Notes under the pieces: model-generated
What the model was told of the DNA's origin: nothing
What the model saw: only the letters and a program-made list of their open reading frames with translations
Databases searched by the model: none
Made by a program: the position numbers and the translations under genes
Part shown: positions 27,184 to 36,508 of the stretch, piece after piece
How the letters are laid out: each line of letters starts with the position of its first letter
Numbering within the stretch: the first letter of the stretch is position 1
From: Bacteroides sp. 43_108
GTDB taxonomy: Bacteria > Bacteroidota > Bacteroidia > Bacteroidales > Bacteroidaceae
NCBI GenBank assembly: GCA_001915545.1
Contig: MNQS01000002.1
Coordinates: 47,530 to 111,529 of the forward strand
Direction: 5' to 3'
DNA: 64,000 nucleotides

Positions 27184-28635
27184 TTACTGTATCATGTCAA
27201 ATTCAGCAATTGAAGCATCGCGCGAAAATGCAGTGAAACGGAAATATCTGGCTTTAGTCTTATCAAAACCAACCTTTGTAAAATAAGGCAACCATTTGCC
27301 ACCAGAAACTTCAGTCCATGCAATTCCATCCATGCTGACCTCAAGCTTATATCCCCTTATCAGCCCACCTGAAGATTTGTCGCTGCGAGGCGTACACAAA
27401 AAGGCTGAGACATCATACACGCGTCCCATATCAACTTCCAGATAATGAGGGAAGGGAGCAGGACTGCTGTATTTCGCATGCCACATGGTTTTAAAATCAC
27501 CATCTATAGCTTTATAAGCTTCACACTGTTCAGCCTCAGTTTCCTGACTGCTATAGCCACGAAGTTTCCATCCACGCTTCGATATAACATTTTCAGGTGC
27601 AGAAGACTTCCACTCACCGGTTTTCCAGTTCATGTCAAAAGTTCGTCTATAGTCGAATATACACTTGCCATCTTTAAATTCGATAGGAAAAACGATGGTC
27701 TTTGACGATGGAAGATCCGGGTCCTGCCATCTATCACCGACATAAAGATACGAAAAGCCATTCTTATTAGGAATCTTAAGAACAGAAGCAGCCTGAGTGT
27801 CAAATGCTATATTATTTCCAACATCGCTCAATTCCGACCATCCAGAAGTCAAAGACTTGGAGTAAGCAACCTTGCACTGGTTAGGATCCCATCCCGTACA
27901 TGCAGAAGAAAGCATAAAATACGTATCCCCTACTCTGACTATAGCCGGAGCCTCGCGCCTGTCACCGGCAAAAAGAGTTGTATGCGAAACTGCGCTCAGA
28001 TAATCATCCGACAACTTGAACAATCCCAAATCCTGATTTTCGTTTGTTGTAGAAATAAAGTATGCAGTGCCGTCATCATCCACAAAGACGTTGCAGTCGC
28101 GAGATTTGATACCCAAAGGCCTTCCTGCCCAGTGGAACTTATATGGTCCGTTTACAGAATCGCAATAAAAGACGGCAGCCTCAGACGCACCATAATTGCC
28201 TTGTTCCCAATGACACCATACCACATATTTCCCGGTTTTCTTGCAATACATAAGTTTAGGACGCTCAATGAAGCGGCTTCCGTCGGCCAAAGCCGGATGT
28301 GTATCAGGTGAAATGATCTTGCGCTCAAATTTCCAATTAACAAAATCTTTTGAAGAGTACATATTGACATCAGGATGCCACATATCAGAACGGTCCTCAC
28401 CAATCATATACCATGTATCTCCAACTTTCAGGAAACCGGCACCGTGCGCCTGCACATCTTTTCCATCGGAATCGACCCACATATCACCATTTACAATCGT
28501 AGTCCATCCTGCTGTAGTTCTGTCAGACTTACCAGCAGTCTTTTTACTGTTGCTCACACCATCACCGACACCAGAAGCACCAGCAACAGAAGAACACAAG
28601 AATAAAGAGAAAAGCAAATAATAGATTTTTTTCAT
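27184..28635 (-). CDS. GH43-like five-bladed beta-propeller glycosidase with F5/8-type C-terminal domain
   Basis: 483 residues, signal peptide MKKIYYLLFSLFLCSSVAGA. A family-43-type propeller covers about 45-330, with repeated blade motifs (HGAGFLKVGDTWYMIGE, RDCNVFVDDDGTAYFIS, REAPAIVRVGDTYFMLSS, CTGWDPNQ). A discoidin/F5-8C-like sugar-binding domain covers about 355-483 (YSSQETEAEQCEAYKAIDGD, YLEVDMGRV). The acidic residues in VDDDGTAY and the REAPA glutamate are plausible catalytic candidates. Such GH43 enzymes act on galactan or arabinan side chains; the substrate is not determinable. It has a clear paralogue at 60266-61297. No SusC/D pair is nearby. Confidence 0.85.
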   Translation of the reverse strand: MKKIYYLLFSLFLCSSVAGASGVGDGVSNSKKTAGKSDRTTAGWTTIVNGDMWVDSDGKDVQAHGAGFLKVGDTWYMIGEDRSDMWHPDVNMYSSKDFVNWKFERKIISPDTHPALADGSRFIERPKLMYCKKTGKYVVWCHWEQGNYGASEAAVFYCDSVNGPYKFHWAGRPLGIKSRDCNVFVDDDGTAYFISTTNENQDLGLFKLSDDYLSAVSHTTLFAGDRREAPAIVRVGDTYFMLSSACTGWDPNQCKVAYSKSLTSGWSELSDVGNNIAFDTQAASVLKIPNKNGFSYLYVGDRWQDPDLPSSKTIVFPIEFKDGKCIFDYRRTFDMNWKTGEWKSSAPENVISKRGWKLRGYSSQETEAEQCEAYKAIDGDFKTMWHAKYSSPAPFPHYLEVDMGRVYDVSAFLCTPRSDKSSGGLIRGYKLEVSMDGIAWTEVSGGKWLPYFTKVGFDKTKARYFRFTAFSRDASIAEFDMIQ

Positions 28636-28663
28636 AATACTATTCTAAGTAAATTATAAAATG

Positions 28664-28700
28664 TGCGGAATCCGTACATTCAGAATATGCAGACTCCGCA
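28664..28700 (-). terminator. hairpin after metG
   Basis: TGCGGAATC (28664-28672) pairs with GACTCCGCA (28692-28700), with one G-U. It lies 37 bp beyond the metG stop on the minus strand and is followed by an AT-rich CATTTTATAATTTA. Confidence 0.6.
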
Positions 28701-28736
28701 CCTATATATTAAATAGAAGCTCTATGCATTAAAGCA

Positions 28737-30794
28737 TCAGAGTACCTGACTTCCAGGCTTAACCTCACGATTCACAGTTGTCACAGACAAAGAACCATCC
28801 CAGTTTTCTGCAGAAAGAATCATTCCTTCACTTACTAGACCGTTCTTAAATTGTCTAGGAGCCAGATTAGCAATAAAGCATACCTGCTTGCCCATAAGCT
28901 GTTCAGGTTCATAATGCTGAGCTATACCGCTTACAATGACACGCTTTTCCAATCCGTCATCAATGAGGAACTTAAGAAGCTTCTTCATTTTTGGAACGCG
29001 CTCACATTCCAATACAGTTCCGACTCTGATATCAAGCTTTTCAAAATCCTCAAATGATATATTTTCCTTAATCGGTTTTGCTTTATATGCAGCAGCCTCA
29101 TTAGCCTTTTTAGTAGCAAGCAATTTGTCAACCTGCGCCTGAATAACATCATCCTCGATCTTTTCAAACAACAGAGACGGCTTTGCCAACTGTTTGCCGG
29201 CAGGAAGAAGATCCGTAGAACCAAGCTCATCCCACTTGAACTCTTCCATATTTATCATTTCCCTAAGCTTTTTGCTTGAGAAAGGCAGGAATGGTTCAAA
29301 AGCAATAGCCAGATTTGCAGTAAGCTGCAAAGATATATAAATGATAGTCTTTACTCGTTCCGGATCAGTCTTGATAAGTTTCCAAGGTTCTGCATCTGCT
29401 ATATACTTATTACCGATACGTGCCAAGTTCATAGCCTCCTTCTGAGCATCGCGGAACTTGAAGTTGTCCAGCAAAGCCTCAACCTTCTGCTTGACATCCT
29501 TGAATTCATCAAGAGTCTGCTTGTCAGTATCAGTAAGTTCACCACATTCAGGAACTATGCCGTTGTAATACTTCTGTGTAAGCTGAAGAGCACGGTTGAC
29601 GAAATTACCGTAAACAGCAACAAGCTCATTATTGTTGCGTGCCTGATAGTCCTTCCAAGTAAAATCGTTATCTTTAGTTTCAGGAGCATTGGCTGTAAGT
29701 ACATATCTCAACACATCCTGTTTACCAGGCATATCTACAAGATACTCGTTGAGCCATACAGCCCAATTTCGGCTAGTAGAAATCTTATCACCTTCAAGAT
29801 TGAGGAACTCATTGCTAGGTACATTGTCCGGCAGGATATAACCACCGTGAGCCTTAAGCATTACAGGGAACACAATGCAGTGGAACACAATATTGTCCTT
29901 GCCTATAAAATGCACAAGTCTTGTTTCAGAATCTTTCCACCAAGTTTCCCAGTTACCTTTCTCAGGATGTGCGTCACACAGCTCCTTAGTATTTGAGATA
30001 TAACCGATAGGAGCATCAAACCACACATACAACACCTTTCCTTCAGCACCTTCAACAGGAACCGGGATACCCCAATCAAGGTCACGAGTTACGGCTCTAG
30101 GTTTCAAGCCAGTATCCAACCAACTTTTGCACTGTCCGTACACATTCGGTCTCCACTCCTTGTGCTCTTCGAGAATCCATTTTTCCAACCATTCCTGATA
30201 TTGATCGAGAGGAAGATACCAATGTGTAGTAGGTCTCTTGACCAATGGATTTCCAGTAAGGGCATTTACGGGGTTAATAAGTTCATCCGGCGACAAAGTA
30301 CTTCCGCACTTCTCACACTGATCTCCGTATGCACCTTGTGCATGGCATCTAGGACATTCGCCTTTGATGTTACGGTCTGTAAGGAACTGTCCGGCGCCCT
30401 CATCATAGAACTGCTCAGACTCAATCTTTACAAACTTCCCATCATCGTACAACTTCTTGAAAAAATCAGATGCAACGTGACTGTGAGTTTCGGATGTTGT
30501 ACGAGAATAGACATCAAACGAAATTCCGAACTCCGCAAAAGAATCCTTTATAATCTTGTGATATCTGTCAACAACATCCTGCGGTGTGCATCCTTCTTTC
30601 TTTGCACGGATAGTAACCGGCACACCATGTTCGTCGCTACCACCGATAAACAAAACATCTTCACCTTTAAGACGAAGATATCTGACATAAATATCTGCAG
30701 GGACATATACACCTGCCAAATGTCCTATATGTACAGGACCATTAGCATAAGGCAGTGCAGATGTCACCAATGTACGTTTAAACTTCTTTTCCAT
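28737..30794 (-). CDS. metG: methionyl-tRNA synthetase
   Basis: Charges tRNA-Met. 685 residues. HIGH-type motif HIGH is at 22-25. The zinc knuckle cysteines are 147, 150, 160 and 163. The KMSKS-equivalent is KISTS at 337-341. A C-terminal tRNA-binding OB-fold (EMAP-like, about 575-685) opens with [15 protein letters not shown]. Last in a probable minus-strand group after the DUF4254, GT9 and acyltransferase genes, though 95 bp separate it from the acyltransferase. Confidence 0.97.
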   Translation of the reverse strand: MEKKFKRTLVTSALPYANGPVHIGHLAGVYVPADIYVRYLRLKGEDVLFIGGSDEHGVPVTIRAKKEGCTPQDVVDRYHKIIKDSFAEFGISFDVYSRTTSETHSHVASDFFKKLYDDGKFVKIESEQFYDEGAGQFLTDRNIKGECPRCHAQGAYGDQCEKCGSTLSPDELINPVNALTGNPLVKRPTTHWYLPLDQYQEWLEKWILEEHKEWRPNVYGQCKSWLDTGLKPRAVTRDLDWGIPVPVEGAEGKVLYVWFDAPIGYISNTKELCDAHPEKGNWETWWKDSETRLVHFIGKDNIVFHCIVFPVMLKAHGGYILPDNVPSNEFLNLEGDKISTSRNWAVWLNEYLVDMPGKQDVLRYVLTANAPETKDNDFTWKDYQARNNNELVAVYGNFVNRALQLTQKYYNGIVPECGELTDTDKQTLDEFKDVKQKVEALLDNFKFRDAQKEAMNLARIGNKYIADAEPWKLIKTDPERVKTIIYISLQLTANLAIAFEPFLPFSSKKLREMINMEEFKWDELGSTDLLPAGKQLAKPSLLFEKIEDDVIQAQVDKLLATKKANEAAAYKAKPIKENISFEDFEKLDIRVGTVLECERVPKMKKLLKFLIDDGLEKRVIVSGIAQHYEPEQLMGKQVCFIANLAPRQFKNGLVSEGMILSAENWDGSLSVTTVNREVKPGSQVL

Positions 30795-30889
30795 TAAGCT
30801 GATAAAATTTACCTATCTTTCTTTTGCAAATATACGATTTTCAAGGCAATAAACAGCCTGCCGGATTACTTTACTTACGTTTTTTGCAC

Positions 30890-31834
30890 TTATCCGTTAT
30901 GCAAGCCGGCTTTTTGTCTTTCCAGCCACCTTTCTTTCGTTCTGCGCCAGCGTTTGTGGCTCCACAACCATATAGCCGGATTTTCCACAATATCAGCTTC
31001 CAACATGCGCATATACATATCCGTCAAATCAAAATCCTCAAATTGTTCCGGACTATCTGTCATAAGTATCAAATCACAATGATAATACCCTCGTTTCGGA
31101 CGAGTCATACGTCCATAATAAACCATCGCCCCTATCTTCTTTGAAATCTCTTCAGTACCAGTAAATACTGCTGTTTCACGATTGAGGAAATGTGTAAAAT
31201 GGTGAATGCTGTTCCATTTAGGAAGCTGATCAGATATAAAGCCGACCACCACTTTCAACCCTTCCTTTTTCATCTGAAGAATTCTGCGCAATGTTTTTTT
31301 CATCGGTATGCACTCGCCTCCATATTGTTCCCGAAGATCAATAAATATCTTGTCAGCAATCTTGTTGTAAAGAGGGTGATATATCTGAGTACAATGAGCA
31401 TAAGGCATCCAATATTGAAGCGAGGCAATCCACTCCCAGTTGCCGTAATGCCCCAGATAAAGAAAAAGAAAATCCTTGCCGTTCTCAAATCTCTGCCTTG
31501 CATCATCCAGCCCGCTGAAAGTCATACGTTTCATCATCTCTTTCTTTGACATGGAAAACAATTTTATGTTCTCTACAATATAATCACAGAAGAAATGATA
31601 GAAGCCACGTTCCACCTCTGTCAAATAAGCCTTGTCCTTATCAGGAAATGACCCAGCTATATTTTGCCGAACAACGTTCCTGCGATAACGGACAACATAA
31701 TAGACAATAAGGTAAATAAAGTCTGAAATGACATACAAAACGGCCATAGGCAAAAGCGACAGAAGCCAGAAGAAGCCGTAAACCAACCTATAATTCAGAT
31801 TCTGCAAGACATTAGACATAAAAACAGAATTCAT
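30890..31834 (-). CDS. lysophospholipid/lipid A-type acyltransferase (LpxL/HtrB family)
   Basis: 314 residues. One N-terminal hydrophobic anchor (about 15-50) precedes the HX4E catalytic motif His129-Tyr-Gly-Asn-Trp-Glu134 of lipid A late acyltransferases, with later blocks YHPLYNKIADK and GFISDQLPK (usual position of the DQ acceptor motif). The family transfers a secondary acyl chain from acyl-ACP to the lipid A precursor on the inner-membrane cytoplasmic face. ATG at 31834 or the ATG five codons later are both possible. The heptosyltransferase-like gene upstream supports an LPS role. Confidence 0.9.
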   Translation of the reverse strand: MNSVFMSNVLQNLNYRLVYGFFWLLSLLPMAVLYVISDFIYLIVYYVVRYRRNVVRQNIAGSFPDKDKAYLTEVERGFYHFFCDYIVENIKLFSMSKKEMMKRMTFSGLDDARQRFENGKDFLFLYLGHYGNWEWIASLQYWMPYAHCTQIYHPLYNKIADKIFIDLREQYGGECIPMKKTLRRILQMKKEGLKVVVGFISDQLPKWNSIHHFTHFLNRETAVFTGTEEISKKIGAMVYYGRMTRPKRGYYHCDLILMTDSPEQFEDFDLTDMYMRMLEADIVENPAIWLWSHKRWRRTKERWLERQKAGLHNG

Positions 31835-31928
31835 AATTTAAACACGTGCATAACGCACAAACATAAAAAGAGAACAGCACAGCCGTCCAGACCTGCAGGC
31901 AACAATCTCTTAATCTAAAAAACGGTAT

Positions 31929-32960
31929 TCATTCTACACCTACGATTTTGAATACCCGTCCTATAATCTGTTCGTTAGATATATTACGCATACATCTATA
32001 ATCACCATACCTGCAAGGCTTATTTCCATACACCGAGCAAGGCCTGCACTCCATTTCAAGCTGCACAACATTGTCGGCCGACTGGTTCCAACCAAGGAAG
32101 CCGGCTTTCGGATGAGTAGCTCCCCACACAGAGACTACAGGTACAGCTACCAGCGAAGCCATGTGCATATTTGCAGAATCCATAGCTACCATGCAGTCAA
32201 GCTGGCTCATAAGAAGTATTTCATCTTTAAGACCGTTCATCAGTCCGCATACAGACATGACATTTTGTGTTTCCCATGTCTTCAGCAGTGCACTTTCTTT
32301 CTTACCGGCCCCGAACAAAAACACCTTACATCCTGCCATTGCTATGCATTCTGCCAGAGTACGCATCTTATCCAGCGGATACACCTTTCCCTCGTGTGCG
32401 GCAAAGGGGGCTATTCCGACCCACTTATCTCCTGTTTTTTTCTCACCTACAGCTTTCCATACCACAGACAGGTCTTCCACGGAATTATCAAAAGCACGTA
32501 CAAAATTTGGTTCAAAAACAAGCCCCAGATCACGAAAAACATCCGCATATCTGGAAAAAGACGATTTCAGGGCAGTGCCTGTAATTCCGTGCCTCAAAAG
32601 AGCCTTCTTCGAAGCACGTCCCTTATCAATAACCTTAACAGGTACCCCCGACATGCGGAATCGCCATTTAAGATATTTCGTTCTTAAAACATCATGAAGA
32701 TCGGCCACAGCATCATATTTCTCTGCTTTCAATTCAGAAAATAGCCGTTCAAGACCATATATACCCTTATAATCATTAAGTTTTATGCCTTTGACCTTAA
32801 CATTCTCAGGCATCCAACTGAAAAAAGGTACCAGACGATTCACAGTCAGAACTGTCACGCACAAGTCAGGATAACGTCTGGCAAGAGAGTCTATCACCGG
32901 CACAGTCATGGCCACATCCCCCATTGCCGACAGACGTATAGCCAAAAGATTCCTTATCAT
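31929..32960 (-). CDS. glycosyltransferase family 9 (ADP-heptose:LPS heptosyltransferase-like)
   Basis: 343 residues of the GT-B fold. The N-terminal nucleotide-type motif RLSAMGDVAMTVPVIDSLARR resembles heptosyltransferase entry loops. The C-terminal half has GIAPFAAHEGKVYPLDKM and DSANMHMASLVAVPVVSVWG, the last being the sugar-donor site (H of MHMAS). GT9 enzymes add heptose or related sugars to the LPS core. 42 bp after the DUF4254 gene and 94 bp before the acyltransferase gene, same strand. Confidence 0.92.
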   Translation of the reverse strand: MIRNLLAIRLSAMGDVAMTVPVIDSLARRYPDLCVTVLTVNRLVPFFSWMPENVKVKGIKLNDYKGIYGLERLFSELKAEKYDAVADLHDVLRTKYLKWRFRMSGVPVKVIDKGRASKKALLRHGITGTALKSSFSRYADVFRDLGLVFEPNFVRAFDNSVEDLSVVWKAVGEKKTGDKWVGIAPFAAHEGKVYPLDKMRTLAECIAMAGCKVFLFGAGKKESALLKTWETQNVMSVCGLMNGLKDEILLMSQLDCMVAMDSANMHMASLVAVPVVSVWGATHPKAGFLGWNQSADNVVQLEMECRPCSVYGNKPCRYGDYRCMRNISNEQIIGRVFKIVGVE

Positions 32961-33002
32961 ACGACAGCATTTATTTCAACAAAGCACCTGTTCCTTCGAA
33001 TT

Positions 33003-33608
33003 TTACTGTTTGCCGTAAAGTACAGGATTGGTACTTGGATCGTTATACATTTTCATCTGCTTATACACCTTCATATACTTCTTTCCGGATTCAATATCCG
33101 ACAAAAGCTGGTCTATAGCCGAAGCAAGATCCTTGCGCTGTTCCATAAGTACAGCCAACTTCCTGTTGCACTGTTCCTTATGTTTTTCGTCAGCATCTTT
33201 ACGCTCCACCTGTTCCTTCATGTGGTATATTTTCAATTCCAAGATGCTCAGTCTGTCAACAGCCCAAGCAGGACTTTCAGTATTGATTACGGCGTCAGGC
33301 AACACCTTGACATCCTTATACTTGTCAAGGAAATAACTGTCAATCATTTCAACAAGATCTGTTCTATCCTGATTACTCTTATCAATCCTGCGCTTGATGG
33401 CCAAAGCCTCAACAGGATCAATTTCCGGATCTCTTATAATATCCTCAAGATGCCACTGAACGGTATCAATCCAGTTTTTCAGATAAAGATAATACTCAAT
33501 ACTGCGTTCCGCATAAGTATTATTTATAGGTGTATCAACATTGTCATTTACATGATAATCGTTTATGGCCTTTTCAAATATAGGCATTGAAAGCTGAGTA
33601 AATGTCAT
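33003..33608 (-). CDS. DUF4254 domain protein
   Basis: 201 residues, all predicted helical and highly charged, no signal peptide, so cytoplasmic. The DUF4254 family is almost confined to Bacteroidetes and typically sits next to GT9 glycosyltransferase genes, as here. Its role is unknown. It is first in the minus-strand group, with a good promoter at 33699-33729. Confidence 0.9.
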   Translation of the reverse strand: MTFTQLSMPIFEKAINDYHVNDNVDTPINNTYAERSIEYYLYLKNWIDTVQWHLEDIIRDPEIDPVEALAIKRRIDKSNQDRTDLVEMIDSYFLDKYKDVKVLPDAVINTESPAWAVDRLSILELKIYHMKEQVERKDADEKHKEQCNRKLAVLMEQRKDLASAIDQLLSDIESGKKYMKVYKQMKMYNDPSTNPVLYGKQ

Positions 33609-33698
33609 ACCGTATATTTTTTATTTAAATGTTCTTATTCGAAAATACATAAGCAAAAAGTACATATTGTCGCCTATGTCTGTATAAATCACTTATTG

Positions 33699-33729
33699 CA
33701 AATCTATATAATCTTTCTGAATATCACAA
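33699..33729 (-). promoter_or_regulatory. promoter of the DUF4254-GT9-acyltransferase group
   Basis: Minus-strand TTG (complement of 33727-33729), a 20-bp spacer and TAGATTTG (complement of 33699-33706). 91 bp upstream of the ATG at 33608. It nearly abuts the divergent pdxB promoter. Confidence 0.65.
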
Positions 33730-33748
33730 CTCATTGTACCAAATTTGC

Positions 33749-33756
33749 TAACTTTG
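33749..33756 (+). promoter_or_regulatory. -7 box (TAACTTTG) for pdxB, only 5 bp before the ATG
   Basis: Exact TAnnTTTG match. With start sites a few bases past the box, transcription would begin at or next to ATG 33762, that is a leaderless message. The -33 element is not clear. Confidence 0.45.
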
Positions 33757-33761
33757 CCGAC

Positions 33762-34790
33762 ATGAAAGCGGTAGTAGACGATAAAATACCTTTCATCAAA
33801 GGTGAAATAGAAAAATTGGTAGATATTGCAGAATATATACCAGGCAGCGAAATAAGCCGTGAAGACTTGCTCGATGCCGAAATACTTGTTGTGCGCACCC
33901 GCACCAAATGCGGTAAAAGTCTGCTGGACGGCACAAGTGTGAAACTGATAATATCAGCGACTATAGGATTCGACCACATCGACACATCCTATTGCAAAGA
34001 CAATGGTATCCAGTGGACCAATTGCCCCGGTTGCAATGCACCGTCTGTCCGCCAATACATTCATTCCGTACTTCTTCTTCTCAAACGTGAGCGCGGATTC
34101 AATCTCCAGGAAAAGACCATAGGCATCGTAGGAGCCGGACATGTCGGCTCGCTTGTGGCAGAAGACGCACGCGCTCTTGGTATGAATGTACTCGTCAACG
34201 ACCCTATAAGACAAATGAATGAGCCGGACGGCAATTTCGTAAACTTAAATGAAATTGCTGAAAAATGTGACATCATCTCATTCCACACACCATTGACCAC
34301 CGACGGTCCATGCCCTACATTCCATCTGGCTGACAAGCATTTCTTCGAAAGCCTCCGCAAACATCCGGTATTGATGAACAGCGGCCGAGGTCCTGTAGTC
34401 GACAACGACCTGCTTCTTTCTGCATTAAAGCAAGGAGTCGTAAGTGAAGCTGTAATCGACACATGGGAGCACGAGCCCCATATAAACCTCGAACTTCTTG
34501 ACAGGACATTCATCGGAACACCACATATAGCCGGCTACTCTGCAGACGGAAAGGCTACTGCAACACGTATGTCTCTACAGGCTCTGTGCAGATATCTCGG
34601 AAAACCGTTCACATTAAACATCAGAGCACCAAAGCTTCCTGACACAATGTTTCCTACATCATCAGACCCTGAAGAAATGGCTCTACAGCTGTACAACCCG
34701 CACACCGACTCAGATGCATTAAAAAACAACCCAGAGATGTTCGAATACCTCCGCGGCAATTATCCGCTTAGAAGGGAATATGCCGATTAA
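33762..34790 (+). CDS. pdxB: erythronate-4-phosphate dehydrogenase
   Basis: NAD-dependent D-2-hydroxyacid dehydrogenase that oxidises 4-phosphoerythronate in pyridoxal-phosphate synthesis. 342 residues from ATG 33762 (MKAVVDDKIPFIKG), which aligns with the family start; the open frame continues upstream only through a TTG at 33696. The Rossmann motif GIVGAGHVGS is near 117. The catalytic Arg lies in NSGRGPVVD, Glu in WEHEP, and His in IGTPHIAGYS. A PdxB-specific C-terminal dimerisation segment follows (about 285-342). Convergent with the LicD gene, 6 bp apart. Confidence 0.95.
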   Translation: MKAVVDDKIPFIKGEIEKLVDIAEYIPGSEISREDLLDAEILVVRTRTKCGKSLLDGTSVKLIISATIGFDHIDTSYCKDNGIQWTNCPGCNAPSVRQYIHSVLLLLKRERGFNLQEKTIGIVGAGHVGSLVAEDARALGMNVLVNDPIRQMNEPDGNFVNLNEIAEKCDIISFHTPLTTDGPCPTFHLADKHFFESLRKHPVLMNSGRGPVVDNDLLLSALKQGVVSEAVIDTWEHEPHINLELLDRTFIGTPHIAGYSADGKATATRMSLQALCRYLGKPFTLNIRAPKLPDTMFPTSSDPEEMALQLYNPHTDSDALKNNPEMFEYLRGNYPLRREYAD

Positions 34791-34796
34791 TCTGGG

Positions 34797-35798
34797 TTAT
34801 TCGCCTTCAACTTCTCTTGCATCGAAAAGTTTCGGATTGTCCAAAAGTTCTTTTTCAACCACTTTATACGACCTGTACGGATCAAAATATTTGAATCCGT
34901 GCATAGTCGGTAGTTTTCTTGGTGTCATATAATCTTCTCCAAAATAGCAAACGAGCGCACCATGAATGCCGTTAGGTGCCGGCATCTTCAAACCTTCAAA
35001 GTCAATATCCACGACATCATTATAATCTTCACGCAGACGTATACGCCTTCTATTGCTGTATTTGTAAGCAACAGGAGATATTCTTTTGCACTTGTCAGCA
35101 TCAACCATACGGAACATTTTCTCATACAAGGCAAAAGCCTTTCTGTAAGGAACCACAGAATAAAGTCCTTTTGAGAATACAGCCAAGGCTTTTTTCCCGA
35201 ACGACCGGTTTTCGTCAATCCGACTCAAATAAGCTCTGATTGTCTTCTTGATGAACATTGTAGATGTGCGATGCAAAAAGCGCAACAGCGGATTTTCAAT
35301 AAATCCATCAAGTACAAAGATATCTATATCTATACCGCGACAATACTTCTTACCCAATTCAGAACGCCCTATAGCCGCAGTTTCAACATTTCGTATCTGC
35401 CCATGTCCGCAATAATAGCCATCATCCGTATAGGTACATTGAAAAAAATAAGGAGCTTTGAATTCTTCAGAAGCAATCTTTACCAGTTCGTCGTAGTCCT
35501 TACGCATCATTATAAAATCTATATCGTCATCCCACGGAATAAACCCCTTGTGCCTGACTGCTCCAAGAAGGGTACCGCTGTCCATCCAGCATTTAAGTCC
35601 ATGACGCTTGCATACTTCAACCAGCTTCATGGCAAGATCCAGCTCAACCGCCCACACTCTCTTCATTCTGGACGAAACGGTATAACCTCCACGATCTTCT
35701 TCTTTCAGAAAATCATCAGACAGAGCCGATTTAAGTTCTTCACAAATCGGCAGTTCATTCAATCCGTATTCGGACTCAACATGTTTTTCTAAAACCAT
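34797..35798 (-). CDS. LicD family phosphotransferase
   Basis: 333 residues. The nucleotidyltransferase-fold core DSGTLLGAVRHKG at 73-85 and the PWDDDID metal motif at 88-94 define the LicD/fukutin family, whose founding member adds phosphocholine to cell-surface glycans; relatives add other phospho-alcohols. No signal peptide. A second LicD protein is encoded at 37815-38648. With the neighbouring cytidylyltransferase- and CDP-glycerol-transferase-like genes, this points to phospho-substituted LPS or capsule. Which alcohol is transferred is not visible. Confidence 0.9.
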   Translation of the reverse strand: MVLEKHVESEYGLNELPICEELKSALSDDFLKEEDRGGYTVSSRMKRVWAVELDLAMKLVEVCKRHGLKCWMDSGTLLGAVRHKGFIPWDDDIDFIMMRKDYDELVKIASEEFKAPYFFQCTYTDDGYYCGHGQIRNVETAAIGRSELGKKYCRGIDIDIFVLDGFIENPLLRFLHRTSTMFIKKTIRAYLSRIDENRSFGKKALAVFSKGLYSVVPYRKAFALYEKMFRMVDADKCKRISPVAYKYSNRRRIRLREDYNDVVDIDFEGLKMPAPNGIHGALVCYFGEDYMTPRKLPTMHGFKYFDPYRSYKVVEKELLDNPKLFDAREVEGE

Positions 35799-36010
35799 AT
35801 CTTAGTATTTACTGCACCAAAGACTCCCCGAAACAACAAATCGAAAAACTACAAAATCCGACAAACAGCAAGGAGACTTTTTACGCATAAAACAAACATG
35901 AAACAAAAGTATATATTTTTTACACAAGCATCTGTTTTATACACTCATTTTGACAAAACGGCACACTTGCCATATTAAAAATGCTATAAAACGTCTAACA
36001 TCAATCATTT

Positions 36011-36042
36011 TTTGCCAATATCAGGAATTTTACATAATTTCG
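36011..36042 (+). promoter_or_regulatory. promoter of the cytidylyltransferase-like gene
   Basis: TTTG (36011-36014), a 20-bp spacer and TAATTTCG (36035-36042, one mismatch to TAnnTTTG). 29 bp before ATG 36072. Confidence 0.55.
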
Positions 36043-36071
36043 CCAATTATAACACAAAAACCTTGTAAATC

Positions 36072-36479
36072 ATGAAAACAGTACTTACTGTCGGAGTTTA
36101 TGACCTTCTGCATATAGGACATATAGAATTATTCAGGAAATCACGGGCACTTGGTGATCGGCTCGTCGTTGCCGTACAAGACTCTGAATATGTAAAACTG
36201 TTCAAACCTGAAGCCAACCTTGTCTATTCAACAGAAGAGCGCTGCTACATGGTCAAAGCCATCAGATACGTCGATGACGTTGTAGTATATACAAGTGCAG
36301 ACAAGATAGTCCATGAAGTCGATTTCGATATCTTCGCAAAAGGGCCTGACCAGAATCACGAAGCCTTTCAAAAAGCAGAAGCCTACTGCAGGGAAAACGG
36401 CAAACAGGTAGTAGTCCTTCCACGCACCAAAGGTATATCATCATCAGAGCTCAAAACTCTGATAAAGAGCATGAAGTAA
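36072..36479 (+). CDS. glycerol-3-phosphate cytidylyltransferase-like enzyme
   Basis: 135 residues, single small nucleotidyltransferase domain of the TagD/GCT type. The HxGH motif is His14-Ile-Gly-His17. The RTxGISSS nucleotide motif is Arg118-Thr-Lys-Gly-Ile-Ser-Ser-Ser125. The usual product of this family is CDP-glycerol from CTP and glycerol-3-phosphate; relatives make CDP-ethanolamine or ADP-heptose, so substrate is inference, strengthened by the CDP-glycerol glycerophosphotransferase-like gene 2 kb away. It is convergent with the next glycosyltransferase gene. Confidence 0.88.
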   Translation: MKTVLTVGVYDLLHIGHIELFRKSRALGDRLVVAVQDSEYVKLFKPEANLVYSTEERCYMVKAIRYVDDVVVYTSADKIVHEVDFDIFAKGPDQNHEAFQKAEAYCRENGKQVVVLPRTKGISSSELKTLIKSMK

Positions 36480-36508
36480 ACAAGTACTACATGCTCTGTA
36501 CCTCATGT

